From: Dryas octopetala
Lineage: Eukaryota > Streptophyta > Magnoliopsida > Rosales > Rosaceae
Assembly: GCA_963921425.1 (NCBI GenBank)
Contig: OY992839.1
Location: 14,735,409 to 14,799,408 of the forward strand
DNA length: 64,000 nucleotides
Direction of reading: 5' to 3'
In this document: in pieces, positions 21,901 to 34,700 of the stretch
How the letters are laid out: every line of letters begins with the position of its first letter
How positions within the stretch are numbered: position 1 is the first letter of the stretch
Notes under the pieces: model-generated
Seen by the model: only the letters and a program-made list of their open reading frames with translations
The model's database searches: none
Told to the model about the DNA's origin: nothing
Position numbers and translations under genes: made by a program

Positions 21901-24338
21901 TTTTTAAAAAGTGAAAAATCAGGGAAACCATGTGCCCAGTCTAATTTTGAGGTAAGTTTGCAATTCCTTTACCTTCTGTTAGTATCACCTATCCTTACTT
22001 GGGCTCCATATGGAAATATTTTTTTAACAGTCCCATCTAAAAGTGTTCCCTCTTTAAGGTATAACATTTCCTGCAACATTATGTGGCAAACTGAGCTCAG
22101 TTTTTAAGAATAATAAGAACAGAAAATCAAAGAAGACAATGAGAGAACATATCAAGCAACAAAATCGCATGAATAACTTAGAACTCAATATGGAACTGAC
22201 CCACGCTTCCCTCTCACTCAATACTAAGTCATTCTTAGCTTCGTCCATTCGAGTAATCAGTACATACATCCGGCATCCCACCTACACCATTGGGAAACAG
22301 ATTGTGTAAGAAGCACACTAACAAAGCTAATTTATGCAAGTATATAGAAAATAGAAAACAGAAAATAAGTCAGGGACCCAATTCTTAGTATAGTCAAGGT
22401 GTCAAGTAGCTAATGACTCTTGGATTCACAACCTTCCTTATGCCAAAAGGAAGGGGAGAGAAAATGGAAGAGAATGGGACAAAAAGCCAGCATGGGAGTC
22501 CATTAAAAGTGAAGTCCACCTAAACATTTGAACCACCTACGCTTATTTCATATTGTAAAGTAATGATGATACAAAAGGGTTTCTAATATATGAGTGGGAT
22601 AAGAGTGGGATAAAAAGAGCTTCCAGTAAAAAAACAAGCTGCGAGGCTGGTGGGACTATCTAAACATATATAACATCTCTTACATACAACTATGTTTCTT
22701 ATATTTTCATCTCTTGATAATACTGTTGGCATCTCAATGGAATTGAAACATCTAAACTGTTGTAGCAAGAAATAGTTTCACTGGATACATGATATCAGTA
22801 TTGATTGATGGTCCGAATGCATCAGCATAAAGAAATACAAATCATAACTGAAAAGTAGATAAATGAATATTACATGAAAATATAAAATATAAAATTCCTC
22901 AAAATCTTCAACATACTTTTTCTTTCAGCTCAGTGAAGCTGTTCACTCTATTCAATAACTCCGCTTTTGGAAGGAAACCTCGCAAACCCTGAAACCAAGT
23001 TGTAGAAATGTTACTCTTGAGACAAGTGTGTGTTTGCATGCACAAAGTCAGAGACACAAACCTCAATTCTCGTAAGAAGGCCTCCGGTATTCCATTCTGT
23101 AATTCTAACTTCAATAGGTTCATTGAGTTGCTTTATCTGTGTAACACATAGAAAAGCTTCAATCTTGGACTACATTCTCACCAAACTACATCAGTCAGAC
23201 ATTAATGCGCTAAATGCTGCCGCCAACAAAGTAGTAATGAGGAGAAAATCAAGAATCATGAAACATACTAATAAAAGATTGCACTTTTCCGAATAATTAT
23301 TTAAAATAAATATGGCGTTAAAATTCCTTATACAACAAACAAAGGCAACCTATTTCCAGGATGCTCATAAGAAGTCATGCAGCAAGGACATAAATTCTCC
23401 ATGTAAGTTGTCATATCCACTGAAACAGAAAAGTTAAAAAGCGAGAAAAGAACCTGCCTCACTCGATGCCAAGCAATCCGCCGGAAGAGCCGTCTAGTTG
23501 AAAGCAAAGGCCGACCACTGAGCGTTCTTCCAAGAACCTCAGCAAACAAAACTGTTCCAGTTTCAACAACAGGCCTCCCTGGCATTGGTCCACCGCTCAC
23601 AGCTTCATTTTTCACAATTCCCATCTTCCCTCTAACCATAAATACTTCCGCGTCATAATTCGTATCACATAACAAGTATTCCATCTCTTTGTCATACAAA
23701 GGCAGCACCTCCTTAGTCAACATCGTACCCAATAAGTCTGCCCCCACATTCACATCCAGTTTATTCTCATTACCCGAAACAACAACACCAACCACAAAAT
23801 CACCCGGTTTTGGTTCATAGTACTCAACACTAACCTTGTCAGCTTCCTCATTTTCATCATCCAATTCACTCTTTTCCTCAAAAACTCCCAACTCACCTTC
23901 CTTTTCTTCTACTCCATCCGTAGAATCTCTTGGCGTGAAGAACTTCAGGAAAGGCGCCAAGGCCTCGTCTTTGTCAAGCTTTTCAGAATCTTTATCTACT
24001 TCTGAAGCAGACCCATTACTTATTGGTACTGGAGAAGGCTTATTCCGCAACTCAAGCTCTTCATTCTCTTCAATTTCGTCCCCTTTAGACTCATTGGGCA
24101 AATGGGTACTCGGGAAAACATCATACACATCATTCCTAGAGCAAAAGGTAGTGCGCGTACTTCTCCAAATGGGAAAATTCTTAGAAATCAGCAGTCTTTC
24201 ACGAAACCGAGTAGGAGCTTTTGCAAGTTTTTGCAAGTTTTTGCTTGCAAGCGCTGTGCTTGGCGTGTTGAAATAGTTACGCGGTGGTAATGAGTCGGGA
24301 AAGGAGAAAGACTTACAGGGGAGAACAAGGACTGGCAT
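18906..24338 (-). CDS. RLSB: chloroplast S1-domain RNA-binding protein, RLSB/PDE338-like, eight exons
   Basis: Coding exons, all GT-AG and in phase: 24338-23454, 23136-23062, 22988-22917, 22281-22201, 22070-21973, 21029-20904, 19224-19176, 19067-18906, giving 515 residues. The first ~60 residues are Ser/Thr/Arg-rich like a plastid transit peptide. An acidic linker follows, then two S1-like RNA-binding regions: KPGDFVVGVVVSGNENKLDV near 180 and LKEGTLLDGTVKKIFPYGAQ near 375, ending GLLHISNLTRARITSVSDLL. The C-terminus is YANWKWFKFEKE. Layout and length resemble Arabidopsis At1g71720 (PDE338) and maize RLSB, which binds rbcL mRNA in chloroplasts. The gene appears intact. Intron 6 (19225-20903) holds a MITE and other repeat sequence. 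The start is the first ATG before the transit-like region. The S1 family is certain; the orthologue is inferred. Confidence 0.88.
19677..19822. mobile_element. MITE in intron 6 of the S1-domain gene
   Basis: The ends TAATGCTAGAGG and CCCTTTAGCATTA are inverted copies about 145 bases apart, a size and terminal style typical of small plant MITEs. No coding content. Confidence 0.6.
20580..20785. repeat. repeat-derived sequence in intron 6
   Basis: A purine/pyrimidine-balanced segment rich in GGTT/GACC words (CTGGACCGGAAGTGTGACC, GACTGGTTGGTTGGGTCC) resembles decayed hAT-type ends. Boundaries are not visible. Confidence 0.3.
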
Positions 24339-24339
24339 A

Positions 24340-25430
24340 TCTTTTTCTTTATCCTGGGCACCTCATGAGCTGTCTAACGGACCTTGGAATCCACCATTCT
24401 TTGCAGCCAGGCTTTCCCGGCCAGCTTTATCCGTTCGGGATGATATTTTTGTTCCAGAGGTTTTGGCATACAAACGGCGCGTTTTATCTATGAAAATTTC
24501 ACATAACGACCTTTTGGCCAAATTACATTAGATGACTGTATAAAAATTTTGGGTTAATTACAAAGTACACCTCTCAAGTTTGTCTTTATTTCCAATTTCT
24601 CCCATAAGGTTTCAATTTTTTCAATTTTTTCAATATACTACATATAGTTTTCAATTTAAGTAGTCAATACAACTCAACCCACCCCTGCACACAACGACCA
24701 AACTCGCCAACGTGGCTGGACTCATCACCCGCGCCTCTCCTCCTCCTCCTCCTCTCCTCTCACACTTCCTATATCTTTCTCTTCCTTTATTGTTCTCTTT
24801 CTCTCTTTCGCACCCCCTTATTGAATCAAAAGAGATTGGCGACAATAAGGACAGTGGCGAAGTGGCAGAGATTGGCAAAGGCAGGAGGCCGAATTGGTTC
24901 CAATGGTTTTGGTCTTTTCTTTTTTGTCCATTATGGTCTTTTAATATTTAGTGTTTTTGTCATTTCATAAATTAATTGAAAGGGATGTGTATTGAGAAAG
25001 GAAAGGGTGTTCAAATATCAGCCAAGTACACGACTCTTTTGCATGTGAAAGGTCCAATATCAAATATCAAATATTCAAAAAAAAAAAAAAAAGTATTATT
25101 TTTTCAATTTTGGTACCTGAATTTTTGATCTTGTCTTAACAAGGTATCTAAACTATTATTTGTTCAAATTTTATACCTAAACTTTTATTTTGTCCCAAAT
25201 TGGTATACAATGTGACTTTTATTAAGAAATACTAATAAATTTTGGTCATGTGTGTTACACATGTCTTATATCTAAGGTTAATTTGGTCTATTCACGATCT
25301 TATGTTGACTTAAATGCCCCTAATTTTGATATATTATTTTAAAAAATTACCTTATATACTAAATTGGGACAAAATAAAAGTTTAGATATGAAATTAAGAC
25401 AAATAATAGTTTAGGTACCTAGTTAGGACC
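24340..25430. other. upstream region of the S1-domain gene, with dispersed repeats
   Basis: After about 150 bases of possible leader and promoter, there is a repeat-like stretch (ACACCTCTCAAGTTTGTCTT, 24560-24660), a CCT-rich segment (24737-24760) and an AT-rich repeat (25095-25430). The last is continuous, across the hAT insertion, with sequence at 30084-30115. No coding frame is recognised. Confidence 0.5.
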
Positions 25431-25769
25431 AAGGAATAAAATTTCGGGTTTCGAGGAAATTTCGAAGATTTTTAAATTTCGACAAAAATTCGACGGAAAT
25501 TACTATCAAAATACAGAAAAACCAAATTATATGGTAGGTTTCATGTGATATGCGATGAATATAATACGCGCTGGAGGCAAATACTGTTAAAAAAATGCTT
25601 CACTAATTAATAATTATTTCAATAACACCTCAATTTTATTTTTACTATAATATTGCCACATGAATTACAAAAGTAATCAATACCACATAGAGTTTCTAGG
25701 AGGTTCAAAATTTCCGCTGTCTTCAGTATCATCATGTCCAGAGTAGGTGTAATGCGAAAAATAATCATC

Positions 25770-28700
25770 TCAAGATACTTCTCCAGCATAATTTTGCATG
25801 TAATTGCCAACATGCCAACCATATGGATCATGAACCTGTTGTGATTGAATTTGCGCATAAGCATACTCATTTGAAGAGTTTGTCTCTTGTTGTGCCAATG
25901 AGTTACTATTATACTCAACCAAGTAAGGCAGATGTGGTGGGTAGAATATTGGAGGGTTTTCCCCATAATTGTAATTGTCACTTCCTACCCCCATAGAGCC
26001 AAAAGTGGTGGATAATGAATCATTTTCTTCTTGTGCCAAACTCTCATGATCTCTTTGTCTGCGACTATAGTCTTTTCCTATGGCACCAATTCCTGGTTCG
26101 GCACGCCTACTCCCATGATCCTCATTTTGTGTTGCATGTTTGTAGTTTGCTTCGACAGAAAATAGGCTCATATACTCTTGAAAATGTCCAGTGACATCTT
26201 CATTTCCACCACCACCACCACCACTACCTCTACCTCCACTGTTGGTAGGAATGCCTGATCTTGTGCTAGAGTTGTCTGATCGAGAAGAATTAGTGGGAAC
26301 TGGCTTAGTACGATGTGTCGACCTTGGTTGCATAAGTTCATTGAAACTCGCAGTAGGGCTCACCTCCTCATTTAGAACTCTGTCCACATTGATACCTTCC
26401 TGACGTGCTTGAGCTGCAATATCAGGGTCTGGATTGTCTGCATCATCATCTAAATGAAGGGGCCTAATCCACTGATAAAGCTGGTTTTCCTCCACATCAT
26501 CATCCCCTATAGCAGCATCATATATATCTAGCGGATCATATTCATCGACGCGATCCTCCTCTGTTTTCTTGTCTTGAAGTGCAAGCCTCATATTATAGTA
26601 GGAATACACCATCTTTTCTAACCTACTATATGAGAGCCTGTTTCGTTGTTTGGTGTGTATGAGTGCGAAAGTACTCCAGTTTCTTTCACAAGCTGATGAT
26701 GACGCCGTTTGTGATAAAACTTTGATGGCTAACTTCCTCACAGTAGGCGCATCACTCCCATACATGATCCACCATTCACCTGAAATGAAAAATTTGTTTG
26801 TGTAAGTGTAACTATAAAAATAAATAATTAAGTTAATCTAACTAATACAAGTACAATGTATACTCACTAAGAGACATTCATGATCTAGCGGCCTTTGCAG
26901 CTCGCTCTCCGAACATTTTCCGGACATTTTTAAAATATGTTAACTAGATACAAATACAATACAAATTATACAATATCAATCAAATATATAATTTAAGACA
27001 ATCAAGTTCTATAAAGTATTAATATTTTTCGTAAGGATTCTTATGGGCCTTATGGCAAATTATTTTTACCTCATTTCCAAATTGGCCAACTTCTGGTGAA
27101 TAGGGATCCAATTTGGAGAATACGTTGTGCACAACCCGAATAAGTTCACCCTCATCTCCAACGCCAGGTCTATATTGATAGCGAGGATTCAAATAATATG
27201 CTGCAATCATGCATCAAGTAAATATAGAAATACATAATTAGTAATTTAGTTCATTAATTGAAAGCTAAATCAATTAAAAAAAATGCGGAACCAAAATAAC
27301 AAATAAATTATTGGGTTACCTGCTGCGTGCAAATCGTGTTGTAACGTTTTAAACCATCGATCGTTGATGATTTTTATTACCCACCGTGCACCCTGTTTTT
27401 TTTCTAGCTCTTCCTTCACGACACGCATCAACTCATAAATTGATCCCATTGTAGAATACACTTCTGTGTCGACAACACGTAAAACTACGTAGAGAGGTTC
27501 AAACAGACCGCACACCTTATGCACCTGTTGCCAAAAAGAGTGATCAAGAACTATATTTTCAACCGTAATGCCTGCATCTGAACGCCGGAAATTGCTACGA
27601 CCCCAATCATCACTGGTGAACAATTGCTTCAGCCCCATCATCTTACCATACAAACTATCCAATGCAATAGAGTTTGTAGCAAATCGGGTGGCACCAGGAC
27701 GAACAATATCTCCCTTCGTGATCTCTCGCATCTTTGCCAACAACCAGTTATGGTTGTAAATATAATTCGTGATCATTCTAGTTTTTTTAATCACATTAGC
27801 AACCTGCTCTTTCTTCTCCATCTCTTCAAACATTAGATCAATACAATGTGCTACACACGACGTCCAATACACATTGTTTTGTTCATTAACTTCTTACCTG
27901 CTTTGACAAATGCAGAACCATTGTCGGTCACAACTTGAACAACATTCTCCTCTACAACCTCCGTGATTACATCCTTCAGTAGCCCATAAATATATTTATG
28001 ATCCTTTATGCAATCTAAAGAATCAACGAACTTAAGGAATTCCGACTTCCCTCTTGAGTAGGCCATAAAGTTTATGATAGACAGTTTGGTTGGACCTGTC
28101 CAACCATCGCATATGATTGTGCAACCATAAGTTGACCAATCGGTCTTCAATTTGTTAACATGCTCTTGCATTTCTTGAAACTCCTGGTCCAAAAATCTGG
28201 TGCGTATCTGATAGGGTGTTGGAGGTTCCACTCCTACTCCTACATGTTGACATTCTATTACCAAATGATGAGATGCTGCTTTTGAAGGAGGAACATTTTC
28301 ATATATGAAGAACTTGTTGATCAAGCGTTGCATCCCATCTTTGATTGACCCTCCGGAAAAGAGATTTTTAATACTCTTTTGGCGTGTTTGAGCTTCCTTG
28401 TACAAGCTTGGTGCTACTGGAGGTGTTGGTCGTGATTCCCTCAAGCTTGATGCTCTTTGCATCTGTGCACCAATACTAGACCCAGAACCTTGTCCCCTAT
28501 TTGGGACTTTATGTAAGTGTTCCCTCTCCCATTCTGCTGCTCTAGAGGCTCGAAGTGCAGCTCGAAATTCTCTTCGCTCTTAAGGCCCCATATCATCATT
28601 ATGATCTTCATCATCATCACTCAGCTCAATCTGACCTTGTCCTCGAAGCTCTTCTCTGAGCTCTTCCATCCTTTGTATTTTTTTGCTCTTTTGGTGTTGT

Positions 28701-28927
28701 TTGTATTGCATCCCTGCAATGATGAATTGTCTCACTTCTGGTGGGACACTATTGCATCGTTGCACATTGTGTCCAGGATCCAAACCACTAAGGTGGTATT
28801 TCAATCGTATCACACCAGCACCCTTCATTATAAGGCCACAATATTTGCATATTGAACCTTGTCTGCTACCCGGTAGTGGATCGGCATGATCCCAAGCTGG
28901 ATCATGTGATCTCCCTCCACTGGCCAT
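25770..28927 (-). pseudogene. hAT transposase (BED, DUF659, hAT dimerisation), broken
   Basis: From the ATG at 28927, a BED-type zinc finger (CKYCGLIMKGAGVIRLKYHL through NVQRC) sits at residues ~27-60. DUF659 follows, with TIICDGWTGPTKLSIINFM and VTDNGSAFVKAGKK carrying the two catalytic Asp candidates, then AHCIDLMFEEM and WTSC. Introns are 27319-27201, 27069-26944 and 26867-26780. The last exon holds the dimerisation domain (VLSQTASSSACERNWSTFAL, catalytic Glu candidate) and an acidic, Gly/Ser-rich tail ending at 25770. Breaks: an in-frame TAA at 28580, a one-base frameshift near 27885, and a TGA near 26880, probably from CGA. The gene cannot make a full transposase. Confidence 0.85.
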
Positions 28928-28999
28928 TGAATTCTAAATTTCTAATAACAAAAAGACATACACAGTAACACAAGAACAATAACAATTAACAAGAGAGTT

Positions 29000-29600
29000 A
29001 AATTCTATATTAATATCATATCAGTATATCACCAAGAAATTAATATCATATTAGTTATTAACTTATTACTAATTAGTAATTTCATATCATATTGATATTA
29101 CCAATTGGCAAATCCATATTACTAATTTGTAATTTCATATCATATCACCAATTTCATTTCCATATTACTAATTTCATATTAATTATTAATTTATTACCAA
29201 CTCCATATTAATTTCATTAATTCTAAATTATCAATTCGGCAATTCCATACATGATACATATTAGATACTATTAACAAATCATACAAATTTCATATTAATT
29301 ATTAACAAATCATACCAATTCCAATTCCATATCATATCACCAATTTCAACTTCTATATCAATATTTATATATCATACAAATTATACAAATCATACAAATC
29401 AAAATTAACCTAAACTTATACAATCAATTCCAAAATTATACAATTAAAGATTCAAAATTAACCCAAAATCATACAAATTATACAAATCAAAATCAACCCA
29501 AAATCATACAATTAATTTCATATCTATATAAATCAACCCAAGATCAATATAATTTTTCTTATATAAATCAACCCAAAATCATTCAATTAATTTTGATCCG
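29000..29600. repeat. AT-rich quasi-repeats in the hAT 5' region
   Basis: Words such as TTCATATCATATTACCAATTT and ATACAAATTATACAAATCAA recur many times with variation, as in degenerate tandem duplication inside the transposon leader or intron. Confidence 0.55.
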
Positions 29601-30083
29601 TAAATATTAATAGGTGATGATAAATTGATAATATATTGTAACTTTGTAAGTTTATGAATTGTAAATTTGTAATTGACTAAGTGTAAATCATTACTTACAA
29701 ATCAACCCACCCAAACTGATTTCGGGGTTAAGACTTAAGAGGAGAGAGGTCGAAGACTCGGAGTGGCTTCGAGGTGGCCGGAGTTGGTGAGGAGACAGAG
29801 CAGTCCGAGAACACAAACAGAGAAGAGAGAAATAGATGAGTTCGTTCAGCCTTCAGTCCAGTCCGAGAAGACGAAGGAGAGAGGCGAGCCGGCGGCGCTG
29901 CAGATCGAGAGAGGTGTGCGACTGGCCGACTGTGCAGGTGAGAATGTGAGGGTTAGGGGTTACGGGTTAGCTGGGTTAGTTGGGTTAGCTGGGGTCCTGG
30001 GTATTTGAACGAAATTTCTCTCAAATTCAAAAAAATTTGCATCTCAGGGTATTCGAAATTTCGCTCAAAATTACAAGACCCAA

Positions 30084-31640
30084 AGTTCAGGTAATAAAAT
30101 TGAAAAAGACCCTATTATTAATGTTGTCAAAAAGCTTGAGTGAAAGATTCTTTATTTTTTGGGTTTAGCAATAATTTTTACTTTTGAGAGCAACAATATT
30201 AATTTTTTTGGGTGATGCAGTTTCGTTCAATATTCTTATATAGAATTCAAATGTTGTAAGCAAAGTTGATCAAAATCTGATTTAAGTTGGGGAAGGAGAT
30301 TGATGCCAAAATACAATTTTGTTCCTCAATTAGAAGTGCCAAACAGGTTATAACGTGTTGGTCCAATTCATTTAATCCAATTCATTTAAATTAGGCTTAT
30401 TCATGCTTCTTGTCGTGCTCATGTCCAACCTATTTAATAATCTTATCATGTTCGTGGCATGAGGCAAAGAAAGATAGAAGGAGGGCAATGTTTGGACCCC
30501 TTAGAAATGGGTTTGTCACTTGGCATGGGCCAAAGAAAGATGAAAGGAAGAACAAAGCCGAAAGGGCAAAGGATAGATTGTCTAGTTTCATGGACCTAAA
30601 TAAAAGAAAAGGCCAGTTGGCCTAATTAATTAGTCAATCTTACTATGCCCAAGGCTGAACTAAGCCGAAGAAAATCACAGATAAGAAAACATCTCGGCAA
30701 GACCTAGCTGAGACCTTTCTTGACACCCATAACAGTAACGGACACTCATAGCTAACAAAAGTTGTCAAGCCAAACAAACTATAATTGCATATCTTAAGAT
30801 TTTGTTTCTCTACACACCTCATCAACACGCAAGCCAAGAAATGCTGCCAAAATGCATATCTTAAGCTACCTTTTGATAATTTCTACAATATTTTGTTTAT
30901 TGTTCTTCATTTTCTGCTTAGTTCTTACTTTTCTTGTTGGAATTATTGTGAACTTTGTCAAAATTATTTTTTGGAATTGTGTACCAATTTTAATATCCTA
31001 TTTGACATGAGTAATGTTTCATTTAATGCTCACTGGCTAGATTCATGGTAAGCACCACTATCTTGTATCAGCCTAACATTAATGAGAAAAAGTTTACATT
31101 TTTATTTCAAGTATTTTGTTTCATTTTGAGTTCATTATTATTATTACCAGTGGTTCAATCTTTTGAGTTTACACACACCATCACCACCAACCTAGGCCAA
31201 TGAAGTCATATGCCATATAGGCAAGAAAAGAACCTTGACCAATTAAGTTTGGTTCCTTCTTGGTGTAGCAGTTGCTTGAGAAATAAGAGCTAGCCAAGGG
31301 CCAAAACAGAGTTCAAGACCACACATTTATTTTCCGAGCTAGGCCCAAAATCTGCTCGGTGGCAGGCCGCATCCCAAAGCCCATAAAAGATCCAAAGTTA
31401 TAATCTTATCTTGACCATACATGTGGTTGAGACATTTTTTTGCTTTAATAGCTACTCTCTTGGCATTTCAAAGATTTAGTTCTGGTGCTTACCCTATGAG
31501 TCTCATCTTAAATCTCTCTTTGACTTCTCTTGAGTTTAGTTTGTGGTGCTCAGTTGTAATTTTGTTTCTTAAGCATAAAAGAAAAAGAAAAAAAATAAAG
31601 AAAGAGAGAGAAGGTGATGCGATGGCCCAAGCTGCTACAG
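30084..31640. other. intergenic, no gene recognised
   Basis: Short frames only. GCCAAAGAAAGAT and similar words appear twice (near 30464 and 30530), suggesting small local duplication. Nothing else supported. Confidence 0.5.
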
Positions 31641-31719
31641 TTATTGATTCTATGGGTGCTACTAGGGCTGGGTCGGTAGCGGTTACCGAACCACTAGGTC
31701 CCAACTGACCACCTGCAGT

Positions 31720-34700
31720 ATGGCTAACTTGTCCACGACACAAGTAAATGGGCTGGACCGGGCTAAATTCTTTAACCCATTAGTCACGAGCACGACACGA
31801 ATGAGCCCAGATTAGGCACAACTTTTTTAACATTGTTTTTTTATTTTTAAAGAACTTTTCAACAAGAATATTCAATTTTCATGCAAAAAAAAAAGTTAAT
31901 ATTTAATTATAAAGAAGAATAAATATCATAAAATTAATTTTCTCATCATAAAAATAAAAAGAAAAAAAGACTCGTGGGCCAACCCATTTAAGGCACGGCA
32001 TGAGCACGAATGGCCCCGCGGGCCGTGCCGAGTGTCACACCGCAAAATGGGGTCTAGCACTTTGAGCATGTGGTAGCGTTACATTAGTCTTTAACCTCGA
32101 CATACTCTCACTAATCCTAAGTAAGAACATGCCAAGATCGAAGATCAATGTAAAGCTTAAAATTTAAGCAAACTAAACTCCAAAACAGTGGGGAATTTTA
32201 TTCATTTTTAATAACAAATTATCAAAGTGTACCGAAATGGAAGCTTTGTAAAATAGTGCGCTTTAGTTAAACACTTTCCCAAATAAATCAATTTTCAAAA
32301 ATAAAGACAGACCATTTGTTTTAAAATCAGTAAACAAAATAACAAATAAGAAATTGAAATCCAATTGAAAGTGAAAACTTTAATTTAAATCCTAATTTTG
32401 GTGTAAACAAATCAATATATAGAAGTATCAAATAATAGTTAAGTAATTGAGCCATACTAATACTTAAATAATCAATTCCACAGATTTTTCAACTAAAATA
32501 TAAAAGATAGTAATAAAAAAAGATAGTAACAAACTCATCCATGATTGGGTCATCTTCCTTATCACTTGAGTATTTGGATGTGAGTGGTGTTGGTATGCTA
32601 TTCCTTGGAGAATTCTCTCTACTTCCAAACCTTCATTCCTCGTTATCTGAAACGTCTATGAAGCTGACCATTCTTCTATCTTAATAGTTTCCTGCAACTT
32701 AACAAACTGTGTAGGGGTGAGCATCACCAAAGCAGCTGGTCACACACTCAACTAGTTCAACAAAACTCAATCATCTCAATACAATCAATTCAATAACAAG
32801 TAAAATATATTATTGGCTTAGTGCTCATGTCGAAATGGCCTATGCCCAAACAAGTAATTTAATAAATAAATGACATCCTATTTAAAACATTTAAATGGAA
32901 ACCAACTCATTCTTTCTTTTAAAAAAATAAACTTATCTATTTTCAAAGATTGAAACCACAATTATACAAGCATAAGTATAATCAATTTTAATGCTCAAAA
33001 ATACAATTTCACATACATAAGTCATGACCATAATTCTATACATAAATCCATGTCTTTTCGGGTTGGGTAATGTAAATCATCATGCATCCATTTTTCATAT
33101 ATCTAACATGATTAATCTCATGAAATGCAAATGCATGTTAAATTAAATAAAAATGCAAGCATACCTTTTTCTCCATGACATTGCAAACTTGTCAAAGTTT
33201 ATAGACAGTAGACTTATCCCCTAATTTGTAAAGTTAATTACATATATCTCTCATATCTTACTAAAAAGTAAGATCTAGATAGTGAGATGTCATTTCATTG
33301 AAATAAATAAAAACCATATAGTTCCCCTCTAGCATATTAACCAACTCTAGACGACACTTGTATGTATACCATTTAGGGAATTGAACCCAAAGATAGAGTA
33401 AGAACTGTACCCTTTCATCTCTAATTAGGAAGTCCAAACACTTAAACCACATTAGTGTAAACATCTTGATTCAATAAATATGAATGCTAATATATGCCTT
33501 GGCAGCCCCATGAAAGGCATGGCTGCCATCAATGCTTCACATGTATATATGATGCTATATAATCATGTAATAACAATTCAATTATATAATTAATTCATTC
33601 TTTTTATTAATCATATAACATGCTTTATAACACAACAAATATAAAACCTTAAAAAAAATTAAATAAACAACTAAGTTTAAATTTAAAACCTCATATCCGA
33701 AACAAAAAACGAGGCCAAATAAACACATATTTCCCTATTGGTTCCAAGCCTCTTTTACATCTTTGAATTAGTTCTTAAACCTCAGAACTTTCAAGTTTTA
33801 CAACAAGTAGAAAATCAATTCTTAATAACTTTCGGGTAACACCAATTATGCAAGTCATATTAGTTTAAGTTTGGGTGATCTAGTACCTTCTCAAAGCCAC
33901 ATTAATATATCAATTAGTTGATTACTATCCAAAATCAACAAAAATAAGTTTATTAGAACCTCAAATCCTAGATTTGTTTCTTTAAAACTAAACATGCAGC
34001 CCTAGTAACTCAATTTTCAGATAAATTCACTTAAGTCTAGTTGTTTAATCCTAGAACAAATAAGTTAACTTATTTCATCCTCACAAGATAAGTTGAAGTC
34101 ATCAACATGCATTCCAAATTGAAATTATTCTCGGTTTCAAAGCAACCTATTTACCTCTTTATATAGCTAATTTATAATTAACCAAATATATCATAATTTC
34201 CTTTTAAGGTTAAATTTCCAATTCTCAATCAAACATGGCAGCCAAGAAACAAATTAAAACAACTAAGACAAGAATCAATTCGAGCCAAGCATTCAAGGAA
34301 ACAACCACTTCCATCAAATTAACTAGGAATTGACTATCGCCCCCTACCTCAACTGAAGCTTCTTATACTTGTGGTGATCCACCAAACTGAAATGAATCCC
34401 AAAACACAAAGGAGATCAGATTTCACATCCTAAAACTCAATTGGGGTTTTCCATGTTTTTGATGTTGTATTGGCTAAGTTAAGTGGCATCCGAGACTTCT
34501 AACCTATAAATAATCATCCTATGACCTCAAAAAAGTTCTAAATTATATATGCAAACATAAAATGAAAGTTTAAAAATCAACACATAGGCCATAGCCAAAA
34601 ATAGGTATGCTGCAGCCTAGTTTTTGTTCAAAAACATGAGGTTTCGACAACCCAAATTCCATTCCAGAAGTAAATGAACTCCCTCATACTCATAGATCAA

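Larger units (their letters stand above)
25431..30077 (-). mobile_element. hAT transposon with BED zinc finger and DUF659, inactive
   Basis: The ends are GGAATAAAATTTCGG on the left and CGAAATTTCGCTCAAAATTA on the right, both rich in CGAAATTTCG words. The 8-base flanks AGGACCAA (25425-25432) and AGACCCAA (30076-30083) look like a mutated target duplication within one older repeat. The interior carries a spliced transposase on the minus strand and a GC-richer leader near 29750-29990. The left ~160 bases are closely shared with 43510-43774, a short non-autonomous relative. Confidence 0.8.

Noticed and set aside
23836-24290. Ser-rich plus-strand frames
   Set aside because: They are antisense to exon 1 of the RLSB-like gene.
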